DNA of 64,000 bases from CALWOS01 sp963595735 (GCA_963595735.1 CAVBJJ010000003.1:1-64000); one strand, 5' to 3'; counted from the stretch's first letter, positions 7,615 through 16,569 are shown. The notes: generated by a model not told the origin, from the sequence alone. Program-made: numbers and translations.

Positions 7615-8901
7615 ATGAAAGACTGTGATGTTCTGATCGTGGGCACCGGTGTGGCAGGGCTGTTTTGTGCGCTGAATCTGCCGGATAACATGGCGGTATG
7701 GGTGATCACCAAGGAGGACGCGGACGCTTCGGATTCTTTTTTGGCACAGGGCGGGATCTGTATGCTTCGGGGGGAGGATGACTACGCCTCCTATTTCCGG
7801 GACACCATGCGCGCGGGGCACTATGAGAATAACGCCGCATCAGTGGAGCTGATGATCCGCAGCTCCAACCGGGTGATCCGGGATCTGATCCGACTGGGGG
7901 TGGACTTTGACCGGACACCGGACGGAAATTTGGCCTTTACCCGGGAGGGGGCGCACTCCCAGCCCCGGATCCTGTTTCACGAGGATGTGACGGGGCGGGA
8001 GATCACCTCCACGCTGCTGGCGCGCGCCCGGGAAAAAGAAAACATTACGATCCGGGAGCACACCACCATGGTGGATATTCTGGAGCGGGACGGGCGCTGC
8101 TGCGGCGTGGTGGCGTTGGACAGGCAGGGAGAGCCGTTTTGTATTCGTGCCGCTCATGTGGTTTTGGCCTGCGGGGGGCTGGGCGGACTGTACCAGAACT
8201 CCACCAATTTCCGGCACATTACCGGGGACGCGCTGGCCATTGCCATGCGGCATGGTATTCATCTGGAGAATCTGGACTATATTCAAATCCATCCCACAAC
8301 TTTGTTTTCCCGCACGCCGGGACGGCGGTTTTTGATTTCCGAATCCGTGCGGGGCGAGGGCGCGGTGCTGTACAACAAGGCGGGGGAGCGCTTTACGGAT
8401 GAATTGCAGCCGCGAGATCTGCTGAGTAAGGCCATTTGGAAGCAGATGGAGGCGGACGGGACAGCGTTTGTCTGGGAGGATATGCGTCCCATCGGGGAGG
8501 ATGTGATCCTGCGGCATTTTCCCAATATTTATCAGCACTGTCTGGAGCAGGGCTTTGATGTGAGAAAGGAACCGATCCCGGTGGTGCCGGCGCAGCACTA
8601 TTTTATGGGCGGGATCGCGGTGGATTTGGCCAGCCGCAGCTCCATGCCGGGGCTATATGCGGTGGGAGAGACCAGCTGCAACGGCGTACACGGCCGGAAC
8701 CGACTGGCTAGCAATTCCCTTTTGGAGTCCCTTGTATTTGCCCAGCGGGCAGCGGACGACATTTTGTTCGGCGGGATCCCCCAAGAGGTGGAGTGCCAGG
8801 AGGTCAATCTGGAGCAGTACCGGGACAGAGAGGCGCTGTTTGCCCGCTACAAGGCGGATGTGCTGCGGGAAATTGAAAGGATGGGGAAGTGTCATGAATA
8901 A
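7615..8901 (+). CDS. nadB: L-aspartate oxidase (short form)
   Basis: NadB oxidises L-aspartate to iminoaspartate with FAD, the first step of de novo NAD synthesis. The N-terminal FAD site is LIVGTGVAGL; QGGICM, the RGEGAVLYN block and the C-terminal FAD block GLYAVGETSCNGVHGRNRL are all present. At 428 residues it is about 100 shorter than E. coli NadB and lacks most of the C-terminal helical domain, a form common in Clostridia and likely active. AGGAG sits ten bases before the ATG. It leads the operon nadB-nadC-niaR-nadA and overlaps nadC by 8 bp. Under anaerobiosis it probably uses fumarate or another acceptor rather than oxygen. Confidence 0.96.
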   Translation: MKDCDVLIVGTGVAGLFCALNLPDNMAVWVITKEDADASDSFLAQGGICMLRGEDDYASYFRDTMRAGHYENNAASVELMIRSSNRVIRDLIRLGVDFDRTPDGNLAFTREGAHSQPRILFHEDVTGREITSTLLARAREKENITIREHTTMVDILERDGRCCGVVALDRQGEPFCIRAAHVVLACGGLGGLYQNSTNFRHITGDALAIAMRHGIHLENLDYIQIHPTTLFSRTPGRRFLISESVRGEGAVLYNKAGERFTDELQPRDLLSKAIWKQMEADGTAFVWEDMRPIGEDVILRHFPNIYQHCLEQGFDVRKEPIPVVPAQHYFMGGIAVDLASRSSMPGLYAVGETSCNGVHGRNRLASNSLLESLVFAQRAADDILFGGIPQEVECQEVNLEQYRDREALFARYKADVLREIERMGKCHE

Positions 8902-9745
8902 GATCACGATGCAGACCAATGTGGATCCGCTGCTGCGCATGGCGCTGCGGGAGGACATTACCAGCGAGGATGTGTCCACCAACGCGGTCATGCCCACGGC
9001 GCAGCGGGGGACGGTGGAGCTGATCTGCAAGCAGGACGGTATAATTGCCGGGTTGGAGATTTTTGCCCGGGTGTTCCAGCTGCTAGACGCGGAGACACAG
9101 GTAGAGTTTTTGTGCCGGGACGGAGACGCGGTCAGCCGGGGGCAGCTGCTGGCAACGGTGGAGGGCGACATTCGCGTGCTGCTGTCCGGAGAGCGGGTGG
9201 CGCTGAACTATTTGCAGCGGATGAGCGGGATCGCCACCTACACCCGCGAGATCGCAAGCCTGCTGGAGGGGACGGGCACCACACTGCTGGATACGCGCAA
9301 GACAACGCCCAACTGCCGGATTTTTGAGAAATACGCCGTGCGCGTGGGCGGGGGGAAGAACCACCGGTATAATCTGTCCGACGGGGTGATGCTCAAGGAC
9401 AATCACATCGGCGCGGCGGGCAGTATTACAAAAGCGGTGGCCATGGCGCGAGCCTATGCGCCGTTTGTGCGGAAGATCGAGGTGGAGGTCGAGACGCTGG
9501 AGCAGGTGCAGGAGGCGCTGGACGCGGGAGCGGACATTATTATGCTGGACAACATGGAGTATGAGCAGATGGCGCAGGCGTTGGCCATGATCGGCGGTCG
9601 GGCAGAGACGGAGTGCTCCGGAAATGTGACCCGAGAAAATGTTGCCAGGCTGGTAGATTTGGGTGTAAACTATATTTCCAGCGGTGCGCTGACGCACTCG
9701 GCGCCCATTCTGGATGTTTCCATGAAAAATCTTCACGCTATTTGA
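8894..9745 (+). CDS. nadC: Nicotinate-nucleotide pyrophosphorylase (carboxylating)
   Basis: NadC converts quinolinate and PRPP to nicotinate mononucleotide, CO2 and pyrophosphate. The 283-residue protein has the usual N-terminal alpha/beta sandwich and TIM-like barrel. The active-site blocks are DTRKTTPNCRIFEKYAV, GGGKNHRYNLSD and VMLKDNHIGAAG; the basic residues bind quinolinate and phosphoribosyl groups. The late blocks IEVEVETLEQ and IMLDNM are also present. Start ATG lies within the end of nadB, so translation is coupled. It is followed after 26 bp by niaR. Confidence 0.97.
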   Translation: MNKITMQTNVDPLLRMALREDITSEDVSTNAVMPTAQRGTVELICKQDGIIAGLEIFARVFQLLDAETQVEFLCRDGDAVSRGQLLATVEGDIRVLLSGERVALNYLQRMSGIATYTREIASLLEGTGTTLLDTRKTTPNCRIFEKYAVRVGGGKNHRYNLSDGVMLKDNHIGAAGSITKAVAMARAYAPFVRKIEVEVETLEQVQEALDAGADIIMLDNMEYEQMAQALAMIGGRAETECSGNVTRENVARLVDLGVNYISSGALTHSAPILDVSMKNLHAI

Positions 9746-9771
9746 TTTGACTATGACAGGAGAGGATCGTT

Positions 9772-10308
9772 GTGCACATTTCCCAGCGGAGAGCTGAAAT
9801 TTTGAAAATTCTGCGCCAGGCATCGGCGCCGGTGGCGGCAAAGGACCTGGCGGCGCGGTTTTCCGTGAGCCGGCAGGTCATTGTGCAGGATCTGGCGGTG
9901 ATCCGGGCTTCTACCGGCGGGATCCTTTCTACCAATCGGGGCTATGTCTTTCAGCAGGACAACACCCACTCCCGGGAGTTTAAGGTGTGCCATACCGGCG
10001 AGCAGGTACAGCACGAGCTGGAGCTGATCGTGGATTGCGGCGGCCATGTTAAAAATGTGAGCATCAGCCACCGGGTCTACGGCCGTCTGACAGCGGAGCT
10101 GGACATTGCCTCCCGGCAGGATGTGCGGGAATTTACGGAGACGCTGCTCAACAGCAAGTCTACTTTCCTGGGCGGGGTCACATCCGGCTATCATTATCAT
10201 CTGGTCGAGGCGCCCAGCGAGGAGCGCCTGGACTTGATTCAGAGGGAACTGGAAAAGGCGGGATATCTTGTGCCGTTGCTGCCCTGGGAGCAGCAGGGAG
10301 AAAACTGA
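9772..10308 (+). CDS. niaR: NiaR-type transcriptional repressor of niacin/NAD genes
   Basis: The 178-residue protein has an N-terminal HTH_11 winged helix (about residues 5-60; recognition region FSVSRQVIVQDLAVIRA) and a C-terminal 3H ligand-binding domain (about 75-170) with the His residues of HVKNVSISHRVYG and SGYHYHL that bind a divalent metal. In Bacillus and Thermotoga NiaR/YrxA represses nad genes when nicotinic acid is present. GTG at 9772 is the start, preceded by AGGAGAGGATCGTT. Its position inside the nad operon, together with the palindrome at 7492-7503, implies autoregulation. Confidence 0.93.
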   Translation: MHISQRRAEILKILRQASAPVAAKDLAARFSVSRQVIVQDLAVIRASTGGILSTNRGYVFQQDNTHSREFKVCHTGEQVQHELELIVDCGGHVKNVSISHRVYGRLTAELDIASRQDVREFTETLLNSKSTFLGGVTSGYHYHLVEAPSEERLDLIQRELEKAGYLVPLLPWEQQGEN

Positions 10309-10334
10309 AGAAACAGGAAAGAAGGAGACATCCA

Positions 10335-11252
10335 ATGACAGTACAGGAAGTGCAGCAGGAAATTCTGCGGCTGAAGAAAGAAAAGGATTTTTGTATCCTG
10401 GCGCACGCCTATCAGAGCCAGAGCATTTTGGAGATCGCGGACTATGTTGGCGATTCCTATGGCCTGAGCGTACAGGCCAGCAAGGCGGCAAACAAAAATG
10501 TGATCATGTGCGGGGTACGCTTTATGGCGGAGACCTGCAAGGTGCTTTCGCCGGAGAAAACGGTGTATCTGGCAAATCCCATTGCGGGATGTCCCATGGC
10601 GGAGCAGCTGGATCTGGCGGGACTGGAGGAACTGAAAAAGAAGTATCCCGGCTATGCGGTGGTGGCGTATATCAACACCACATCGGAGCTGAAAACGGCC
10701 TGCGATGTTTGCGTGACTTCCTCCTCGGCGGTGAAGATCTGCCGGGCGCTGGAGGAGGACAAAATTCTGTTCATTCCGGATCCTAATTTGGGAGACTATG
10801 TCCAAAAGCAGATGCCGGAGAAGGAATTTGCCTTTTATTCCGGCGGCTGCCCCCGGCATCTTGCCATGACCCTGCAGGATGTGCATCAGGCGAAGCAGGA
10901 CCATCCGGACGCGCTGTTTCTGGTGCATCCGGAATGCCGGCCGGAGGTGGTGGCCGAGGCGGACTTTGTGGGTTCCACAACGGCGATCATGTCCTATGCA
11001 GAGAAGTCTGAGGCACAGGAGTTTATTATCGGTACGGAAAACAGCATTGTGGAGCATTTGCAGTTTTCCTGCCCGGAGAAGCAATTTTATCCGCTGTCGG
11101 TTCGGCTGTGCTGCATGAACATGAAGGCGACCACGCTGATGGATGTATACCATGTGCTGTGTGGCCGGGGCGGCGAGGAAATTTGCTTGTCGGAGGAGGT
11201 TTTGCAGGGCGCGGCGCGGTGCATTAACCGAATGATCGCTCTGGGCGGCTGA
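10335..11252 (+). CDS. nadA: Quinolinate synthase A
   Basis: NadA condenses iminoaspartate (from NadB) with dihydroxyacetone phosphate to give quinolinate, using one 4Fe-4S cluster. At 305 residues it belongs to the short three-domain class typified by Thermotoga. The three expected cluster cysteines are visible in NPIAGCPM, SGGCPRH and LCCMNM. Other conserved blocks are ILAHAYQ, MCGVRFMAET, and HPECRPEV. AAGGAGA is placed seven bases before the ATG. Last gene of the operon, followed by a strong terminator. Confidence 0.97.
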   Translation: MTVQEVQQEILRLKKEKDFCILAHAYQSQSILEIADYVGDSYGLSVQASKAANKNVIMCGVRFMAETCKVLSPEKTVYLANPIAGCPMAEQLDLAGLEELKKKYPGYAVVAYINTTSELKTACDVCVTSSSAVKICRALEEDKILFIPDPNLGDYVQKQMPEKEFAFYSGGCPRHLAMTLQDVHQAKQDHPDALFLVHPECRPEVVAEADFVGSTTAIMSYAEKSEAQEFIIGTENSIVEHLQFSCPEKQFYPLSVRLCCMNMKATTLMDVYHVLCGRGGEEICLSEEVLQGAARCINRMIALGG

Positions 11253-11298
11253 TACCGCTGCGGCAACTATAACAAAGAATACAAAGCGCGAGAAAAGC

Positions 11299-11350
11299 GC
11301 CATTGGATGCGGAGAGATTTTCTGCATCCAATGGCGTTGTTTTATTTTTT
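11299..11350 (+). terminator. Intrinsic terminator of the NAD operon
   Basis: A perfect 13-bp stem (11299-11311 with 11325-11337) is followed by TTGTTTTATTTTTTT. It separates the NAD operon from the phage-like block. Confidence 0.93.
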
Positions 11351-11370
11351 TTGAGAAAAAATTTTTTAAT

Positions 11371-11390
11371 TTGCACGGCAGCGTGCAAAA
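11371..11390. repeat. Inverted repeat upstream of the phage-like block
   Basis: An 8-bp perfect inverted repeat (TTTGCACG / CGTGCAAA, 4-bp spacer) lies about 40 bp before the first morphogenesis gene. No T run follows, so it looks more like an operator or leader hairpin than a terminator. I could not place a convincing -35/-10 pair between 11338 and 11430. Confidence 0.6.
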
Positions 11391-11429
11391 AACAGGGGGA
11401 ATCGGATCAGGGGTGAGAGGAGAATGCTG

Positions 11430-11750
11430 ATGGGAAAGAAACGAAAGATCTCCGGGGAGGATGTGGTGCGGCGTTTGGGGGAGCTGGCCTATGGCAAGGC
11501 AAACGACGCGGTGAAGCTGGTGTTCCTGGAGCCGGGAGACTGCGGGGCGGTGGACGGGCTGGATCTGACGCTGCTGTCCGAGGTGCGGCGCAATGAGAAG
11601 GGCATGGTGGAGGTGAAGCTGTGCGACCGAATTCGAGCGTTGGAGCTGCTGGCCGGGCTGACAGAGGAAAAGGCGGCGCCGGGCGGCGAGGTGCAGAAGT
11701 TTTTTGCCGCGCTGGAGCGCGCGGCGGCGCCCGACGGGGAGGCGAAGTGA
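11430..11750 (+). CDS. Probable phage terminase small subunit
   Basis: The 106-residue protein stands directly before the large terminase gene and overlaps it by one base (TGATG), the standard place of the DNA-recognition subunit. Its sequence (KISGEDVVRRLGELAYG, then NEKGMVEVKLCDRIRALELL) resembles the short small subunits of Clostridia phages, where a helical N-terminus is followed by an oligomerisation segment; there is no long coiled coil. I start at ATG 11430 because AGGAG lies seven bases upstream; ATG 11424 is too close to it. The call rests mainly on position. Confidence 0.7.
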   Translation: MGKKRKISGEDVVRRLGELAYGKANDAVKLVFLEPGDCGAVDGLDLTLLSEVRRNEKGMVEVKLCDRIRALELLAGLTEEKAAPGGEVQKFFAALERAAAPDGEAK

Positions 11751-12997
11751 TGGTACAGCGATTTTCGCCGAAGCAGCGTTTGGCGCTGACCTGGTGGTGT
11801 GACGCTTCCGCCGAACGGGAACGGGACGCCATTATTTGTGACGGCGCGGTGCGCAGCGGAAAGACCTACTGTCTGGGGCTGAGCTTTGTGCTGTGGGCGA
11901 TGGCGCGGTATTCCGGGGAGAAATTTGCCCTTTGCGGCAAGACCATTCTTTCCATCCGGCGAAATGTGGTGGATAATCTGACGCCGCAGCTGCGGGCGCT
12001 GGGCTTTGTCTTGCGGGAGAAGCGGAGCGAGAACCGGATGCAGGTCAGCTTGGGGGACAGGCAAAACGACTTCTTTTTATTTGGCGGACGGGACGAGGGG
12101 GCTTCGGCGCTGATCCAGGGCATTACGCTGGCGGGCGCTTTGCTGGACGAGGTGGCGCTGATGCCTCGTTCCTTTGTGGAGCAGACGGCGGCGCGGTGCA
12201 GTGTGGAGGGCAGCAAGCTCTGGTTCAGCTGCAATCCGGAGGGGCCGGAGCACTGGTTTTACCGAGAGTGGATATGCCGGGCAGAGACGCGAAACGCGCT
12301 GTATCTGCATTTTACGATGGAGGATAATCCGGGGCTGAGCCGGAAGATCCGGGCGCGGTATGCCCGGATGTACAGCGGCGTGTTCCGCAGGCGCTTTGTG
12401 CTGGGCGAATGGGTGGCGGCTCAGGGGCTGGTCTATGATTTTTTCCGGGCGGAGATGGCGGTGGAGGCACCGCCGGACACGGAATGCGAGCGATTTGCGG
12501 TCTCCTGCGATTATGGGACGGCCAATCCGGCCTCCTTTGGCCTGTGGGGGCTGCGGGAGGGCGTTTGGTACCGGCTGCGGGAGTATTACTACGATTCCCG
12601 GAAAGAAGGGCGGCAGAAAACTGACAGCGAATATGCCGCGGCGCTGGGCAGGCTGGTGGGTGCGCTGCCGCTGGAGGCGGTGGTGGTCGACCCCTCCGCG
12701 GCGAGCTTTTTGGAGCTGCTGCGGCGGGAGGGAATGCCGGTGCGCAAGGCGGACAACGATGTGCTGCGTGGGATACGCGTGACGGCGGAATTGCTGAAAG
12801 CCGGGCGCATTCGCATTTGCCGGGGCTGCCATGACTGTCTGCGGGAGATCGCGGTATATTGCTGGGACGAGAAAAATGGCGGGCGGGATCAGCCGCTGAA
12901 GTGCAACGATCACGCCATGGATGATCTGCGCTATTTTGCGGCCACCATTGCCGGCGCGCCCAGGGAGAGCTTTGCCTCCGTTTGGGTGGAGCGATGA
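11750..12997 (+). CDS. Phage terminase large subunit
   Basis: The packaging motor ATPase and nuclease, 415 residues. Walker A is GAVRSGKT (about residue 30-37), Walker B is ALLDEVALMP, and the coupling block FSCNPEG follows. The C-terminal RNase H-like nuclease keeps Asp residues in SCDYGTANP, VVVDPSA and CNDHAMDDLRY, so both ATPase and nuclease look functional. It belongs to the headful-packaging group related to PBSX XtmB/SPP1. The intact catalytic set means the block still has the means to package DNA, unlike a tailocin. Confidence 0.93.
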   Translation: MVQRFSPKQRLALTWWCDASAERERDAIICDGAVRSGKTYCLGLSFVLWAMARYSGEKFALCGKTILSIRRNVVDNLTPQLRALGFVLREKRSENRMQVSLGDRQNDFFLFGGRDEGASALIQGITLAGALLDEVALMPRSFVEQTAARCSVEGSKLWFSCNPEGPEHWFYREWICRAETRNALYLHFTMEDNPGLSRKIRARYARMYSGVFRRRFVLGEWVAAQGLVYDFFRAEMAVEAPPDTECERFAVSCDYGTANPASFGLWGLREGVWYRLREYYYDSRKEGRQKTDSEYAAALGRLVGALPLEAVVVDPSAASFLELLRREGMPVRKADNDVLRGIRVTAELLKAGRIRICRGCHDCLREIAVYCWDEKNGGRDQPLKCNDHAMDDLRYFAATIAGAPRESFASVWVER

Positions 12998-13020
12998 AAA
13001 CAACAGGAGAGTGACGGAAA

Positions 13021-14274
13021 ATGAGAAAAAAGAAGATCGGCGGGGGCTCGCCGGGACGGGGAAAATCCGCCGCGCCGCGCACGCAGCTGCGCAGTGCTTC
13101 CCGCCATCCGTTCGGGACGCTGGAGAGCTATGTGCCGCTGGGTGGTGGGGAGCAGCGGATGTATCGCGCCATCCGGGAGGCGGTGCCGACAGTGGACGCG
13201 GCGGTGATGAAGCTGATCCGCCTGACCGGCGGGTTTGCGGTGCATTGTGCGGACGCAGCGGCGGAAAAGGAACTGGCGGCTTTTTTGCGCACGGTGAATG
13301 TCGGCCGGGGACAGCGGGGCATTGATGCCTTTCTGGACTGCTATCTGGACTCCATGATCACCTGCGGCAGAGCGGTGGGGGAAATCGTGGTGGAAAACGG
13401 CAGGGAGATCGCGGCAGTGCTTTGCGGCAATGTGGCGGATGTGCAGATCCGGGAGGGGAGCACGCCGCTGGATTTTGTGCTTTGCGGCATGACAGAGGCG
13501 GGGGTGGTCGCGCCGCTGCCCTATCAGGAGCTACTGCTGTTTACGCCCTTTCATCCGGAGGCGGACGCGCCCTATGGGGTATCCCTGCTGCGGAGTATGC
13601 CGTTTTTGACGGATATTTTGCTGAAGATCTATCACACCATTGGAGTGAACTGGGAGCGGGCGGGCAATGTGCGCTTTGCGGTGGTCTATAAGCCCCAGGG
13701 GGATATTCTGGACAAGGCCTATGCCAGGGAGCGGGCAGAGGAGATCGCCAGAGCCTGGAGCGAGGCCATGGCCAGCGGAAAGAGCGGAAGCGTACGGGAC
13801 TTTGTGGCAGTGGGCGATGTGGACATCCGGGTGATCGGCGCGGATGGACAGGTGCTGGACAGCGAGGTGCCGGTGCGGCAAATCTTGGAGCAGCTGGTGG
13901 CACGAACCGGCATTCCGCCGTTTATGCTGGGGCTGAACTGGAGCTCCACCGAGCGCATGAGCGCCCAGCAGGCGGATCTGATGACCAGCGAGCTGACGGC
14001 CATCCGCCGGATGTTGGAGCCGGTGATCGAGAAGATCTGCTCCCTGTGGCTGCGGCTGCACGGATATGCCTGCGGCTTTACGGTGGAGTGGGACGACATC
14101 AATTTGCAGGACGCGGTGGAGAAGGCAAAGGCCAGACTTTACAACGCGCAGGCAGAGAAAACAGAACAGGGGGAGAACAATGCATTTGACAAAATCCGGC
14201 CCGATGGGGGAGAGAACGGCGCAGAACAGCCCGGAGACGGCGCTGGCGGAAGCGGAACTGGAGGCGATCAATAG
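13021..14274 (+). CDS. Phage portal protein
   Basis: The 417-residue protein follows the terminase and has the features of an SPP1/Mu gp29-like portal: an N-terminal basic tail, a core with ILLKIYHTIGVNWERAG (stem helix region), a metal-poor wing, and near residue 300 the block GIPPFMLGLNWSSTERMSAQQ typical of portals, followed by a helical crown that ends in a low-complexity Gly/Asp/Gln tail. Portals form a dodecamer at one capsid vertex through which DNA passes. AGGAG lies eleven bases before the ATG. It overlaps the next gene by 95 bp, which is unusually long. Confidence 0.88.
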   Translation: MRKKKIGGGSPGRGKSAAPRTQLRSASRHPFGTLESYVPLGGGEQRMYRAIREAVPTVDAAVMKLIRLTGGFAVHCADAAAEKELAAFLRTVNVGRGQRGIDAFLDCYLDSMITCGRAVGEIVVENGREIAAVLCGNVADVQIREGSTPLDFVLCGMTEAGVVAPLPYQELLLFTPFHPEADAPYGVSLLRSMPFLTDILLKIYHTIGVNWERAGNVRFAVVYKPQGDILDKAYARERAEEIARAWSEAMASGKSGSVRDFVAVGDVDIRVIGADGQVLDSEVPVRQILEQLVARTGIPPFMLGLNWSSTERMSAQQADLMTSELTAIRRMLEPVIEKICSLWLRLHGYACGFTVEWDDINLQDAVEKAKARLYNAQAEKTEQGENNAFDKIRPDGGENGAEQPGDGAGGSGTGGDQ

Positions 14275-15136
14275 CTTTGCCAAGACGGCGCTGACGGCGG
14301 CGGAGGTGTTTACTTTTTCCGTTTTGCTGTGCGACAACGAGGTAGACCGGGACTTTGAGCGCTTTTCCGAGGCCACGCTGGGAGAGTTGCAGGCGTTATT
14401 TGTGGGAAAAACGGGCATTGCCGACCACGACTGGAGCAGCAAAAATCAGGTGGCGCGGCTGTACCGCACAGAGCTGGTCACGGAGGCAGAACGGAAAAAT
14501 TCGCTGGGGATGCCCTATCGGTATGTGAAGGGCTTTGCCTATATGCTGCGCACGGAGCAGAACGCCCAGACCATTGCGGAGATCCAGGGCGGGATCAAGC
14601 GGGAAACCAGCATCAGCTGCGTAGTGGCGAGCCGGATCTGCTCCATCTGCGGCAGGGAACTGGGGGCGGCGGACTGCGGCCACATTCCCGGCAGAGAATA
14701 TGAGGGAAAGCTGTGCTTTGGAGAGCTGCGCGGGGCGGTGGATGCCTATGAATGGAGCTTTGTGGCGGTGCCGGCGCAGCGGCAGGCCGGGGTGATGAAG
14801 GGCTTCGGCCAGCAGCTGCCGGACAGCCTGAAAGCCTTTGTGGAAAAAGGCCCCGGAGCGGTATTTGCCGGGGAATATGCTCGGTTGGAAGCAGATGCGG
14901 CGCTGGGGCGCAAGTACATGGACGGACTGCGCCGGGAGGTGCTGCGGCTTTGTCTGGTGTGCGATGAAAAGCTGTATCACGGACTGGAAAGCGGCAGCAG
15001 GACGATGAACGAGGGCGAACTGCTGGCAGTGCAGGCGGCGATGCAGAAGGCAATGGCGCAGAAGATGCCATTGCAGACCCAGCTGCCCGGTAGGGCGGAG
15101 ACAACAGCCTTTGACGACTCGGCCTATCGGGTTTGA
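14180..15136 (+). CDS. Putative capsid maturation protease/scaffold with zinc-ribbon-like insert
   Basis: The 318-residue protein lies between portal and capsid genes, where the prohead protease or scaffold is expected. Conserved blocks seen in related clostridial phage proteins are LLCDNEVDRDFERFS, FVGKTGIADHDW, YVKGFAYMLRTEQNA and YEWSFVAVPAQRQAG. In the middle CSICGRELGAADCGH and a later Cys resemble a zinc ribbon. The C-terminal third is helical, as a scaffold would be. I cannot assign catalytic residues with confidence. The start is ATG 14180 with GGGGGAGAACA-type RBS, nested in the 3' end of the portal gene. Confidence 0.6.
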   Translation: MHLTKSGPMGERTAQNSPETALAEAELEAINSFAKTALTAAEVFTFSVLLCDNEVDRDFERFSEATLGELQALFVGKTGIADHDWSSKNQVARLYRTELVTEAERKNSLGMPYRYVKGFAYMLRTEQNAQTIAEIQGGIKRETSISCVVASRICSICGRELGAADCGHIPGREYEGKLCFGELRGAVDAYEWSFVAVPAQRQAGVMKGFGQQLPDSLKAFVEKGPGAVFAGEYARLEADAALGRKYMDGLRREVLRLCLVCDEKLYHGLESGSRTMNEGELLAVQAAMQKAMAQKMPLQTQLPGRAETTAFDDSAYRV

Positions 15137-15176
15137 GTTGTTTGGGAAAATCGATATATACAAGGAGGATGCGGAA

Positions 15177-15524
15177 ATGAAAGTCAGTTTTGAGGGCATT
15201 GGAGAGTGCGTGGCGAGCTTTTACAACGACAGCGGCGCCCGCGCGGAGAGCGGCGCACCGGTGAAGCTTTCCGGAAACGGCAAGGTTGCCGCCTGCGGAG
15301 ATGGGGAGCTGCTGTTCGGTGTGGCGGTGAGCGCCGGCGAGGAATTTGCCGCGGTGCAGGTGCAGGGCTTTGTGATCCTGCCCTACAGCGGCGCGGCACC
15401 GAGCGTGGGCTACGCCAAGCTCAGCGCCGATGGCAAGGGCGGCGTGAAGAAGGACGACAACGGAAAAAGCTATGCGATCGTACAGGTGGATACCACGGCC
15501 AAGACGATTGGCCTGATGCTGTGA
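15177..15524 (+). CDS. Putative capsid decoration/cement protein (DUF2190-like)
   Basis: A 115-residue, Gly/Ala-rich beta protein with a MKVSFEGIGECVASF start and blocks GAPVKLSGNGKVAACGDGE and VQVQGFVILPYSG. Small beta proteins placed directly before the capsid gene in Clostridia phages bind the outside of the capsid lattice and stabilise it. AAGGAGG stands eight bases before the ATG. Function is inferred from position and general fold; the sequence alone is not decisive. Confidence 0.6.
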   Translation: MKVSFEGIGECVASFYNDSGARAESGAPVKLSGNGKVAACGDGELLFGVAVSAGEEFAAVQVQGFVILPYSGAAPSVGYAKLSADGKGGVKKDDNGKSYAIVQVDTTAKTIGLML

Positions 15525-15537
15525 GGAGGAAATGCAG

Positions 15538-16569
15538 ATGAGTTTTCGTTACAATGAGGTAAAGCTGGACAAGGGAATGTATGCCGCGGCGGGCAAGACC
15601 TTTGCCCAGGTGCTGGAGGAACTGGACCCCAGCGAAAATTACAAGGGTACGGCGCTGGAGGGACTGGACGCTTTTCAGCGCCAGCTGAAGCGCTTTGACA
15701 TCCGTGTGAAAGGCGCGGGCAGCGACCTGGTGGAGAAGTTTTTCCACACCACGGACAGCGCGGTGCTGTTTCCGGAATATGTGGCACGCAGTGTGCGTGC
15801 CGGTATGGAGGAGGGGAACATTCTGCCCTCCATTACGGCGAGCGTGACCAGCTTTGACGGTTTGGACTACCGCAGCATTTACTCGGTGCCCACGGCGGAT
15901 GAAAAGAGCCTGCGCCGGGTGGAGGAGGGGGCTTCCATTCCTCAGACTCAGGTTCGCGTGCGGGAGAACACCGTGAAGCTGCACAAGCGCGGACGAATGC
16001 TGGTGGCGTCTTATGAGGCGATCCGTTTTCAGAGACTGGATCTGTTTTCTGTGATGCTGCGGCAGATCGGCAGCCAGATCATGCGGATGCATCTGGACGA
16101 CGCCATTGGGGTGCTGCTCCACGGCGACGGCAACAACAATGCGGCAGAGCAGTTTGCCGTGGGCGATAGTACCATTGGCGGTACGGCGGGCAAGCTGGAG
16201 TATGCGCAGCTGCTGGAGTTCTGGAGCCAGTTTGACCCTTACACCATGAACACCATGCTGGTGGGAAACGGTGCCATGGTGAAGCTGCTGCAGTGCAGCG
16301 AGTTCCAGAATCCGCTGGCCGGTTTGAACTTCCAGGGCACCGGCGACCCCGGCAATCCGCTGGGCGCAAAGCTGATCCGCACCAGCGCGGTGGACAGCGA
16401 GACGATCATCGGTCTGGACAGAGCCTATGCGCTGGAGATGATCTCGGCTTCGGATGTGAGCGTGGAGTATGACAGACTGATCGACCGCCAGCTGGAGCGT
16501 GCGGCTATCACCAGCATTTCCGGATTCTCCAAGCTGTATGAGGATGCTTCCAAGGTGCTGACGATCTGA
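15538..16569 (+). CDS. Major capsid protein (HK97-like fold)
   Basis: The 343-residue protein begins with a charged helical region (about residues 1-60, delta-domain or N-arm), followed by LFPEYVARSVRAGMEEG and a long P-domain helix, then QIGSQIMRMHLDDAIGVLLHGDG and the A-domain region with SDVSVEYDRLIDRQLERA near the end. This pattern is that of HK97-fold capsids of clostridial contractile phages. The ATG at 15538 has GGAGG eight bases upstream; ATG 15532 is too near. Hairpins follow the stop, suggesting a transcript boundary or attenuation after this abundant product. Confidence 0.85.
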   Translation: MSFRYNEVKLDKGMYAAAGKTFAQVLEELDPSENYKGTALEGLDAFQRQLKRFDIRVKGAGSDLVEKFFHTTDSAVLFPEYVARSVRAGMEEGNILPSITASVTSFDGLDYRSIYSVPTADEKSLRRVEEGASIPQTQVRVRENTVKLHKRGRMLVASYEAIRFQRLDLFSVMLRQIGSQIMRMHLDDAIGVLLHGDGNNNAAEQFAVGDSTIGGTAGKLEYAQLLEFWSQFDPYTMNTMLVGNGAMVKLLQCSEFQNPLAGLNFQGTGDPGNPLGAKLIRTSAVDSETIIGLDRAYALEMISASDVSVEYDRLIDRQLERAAITSISGFSKLYEDASKVLTI

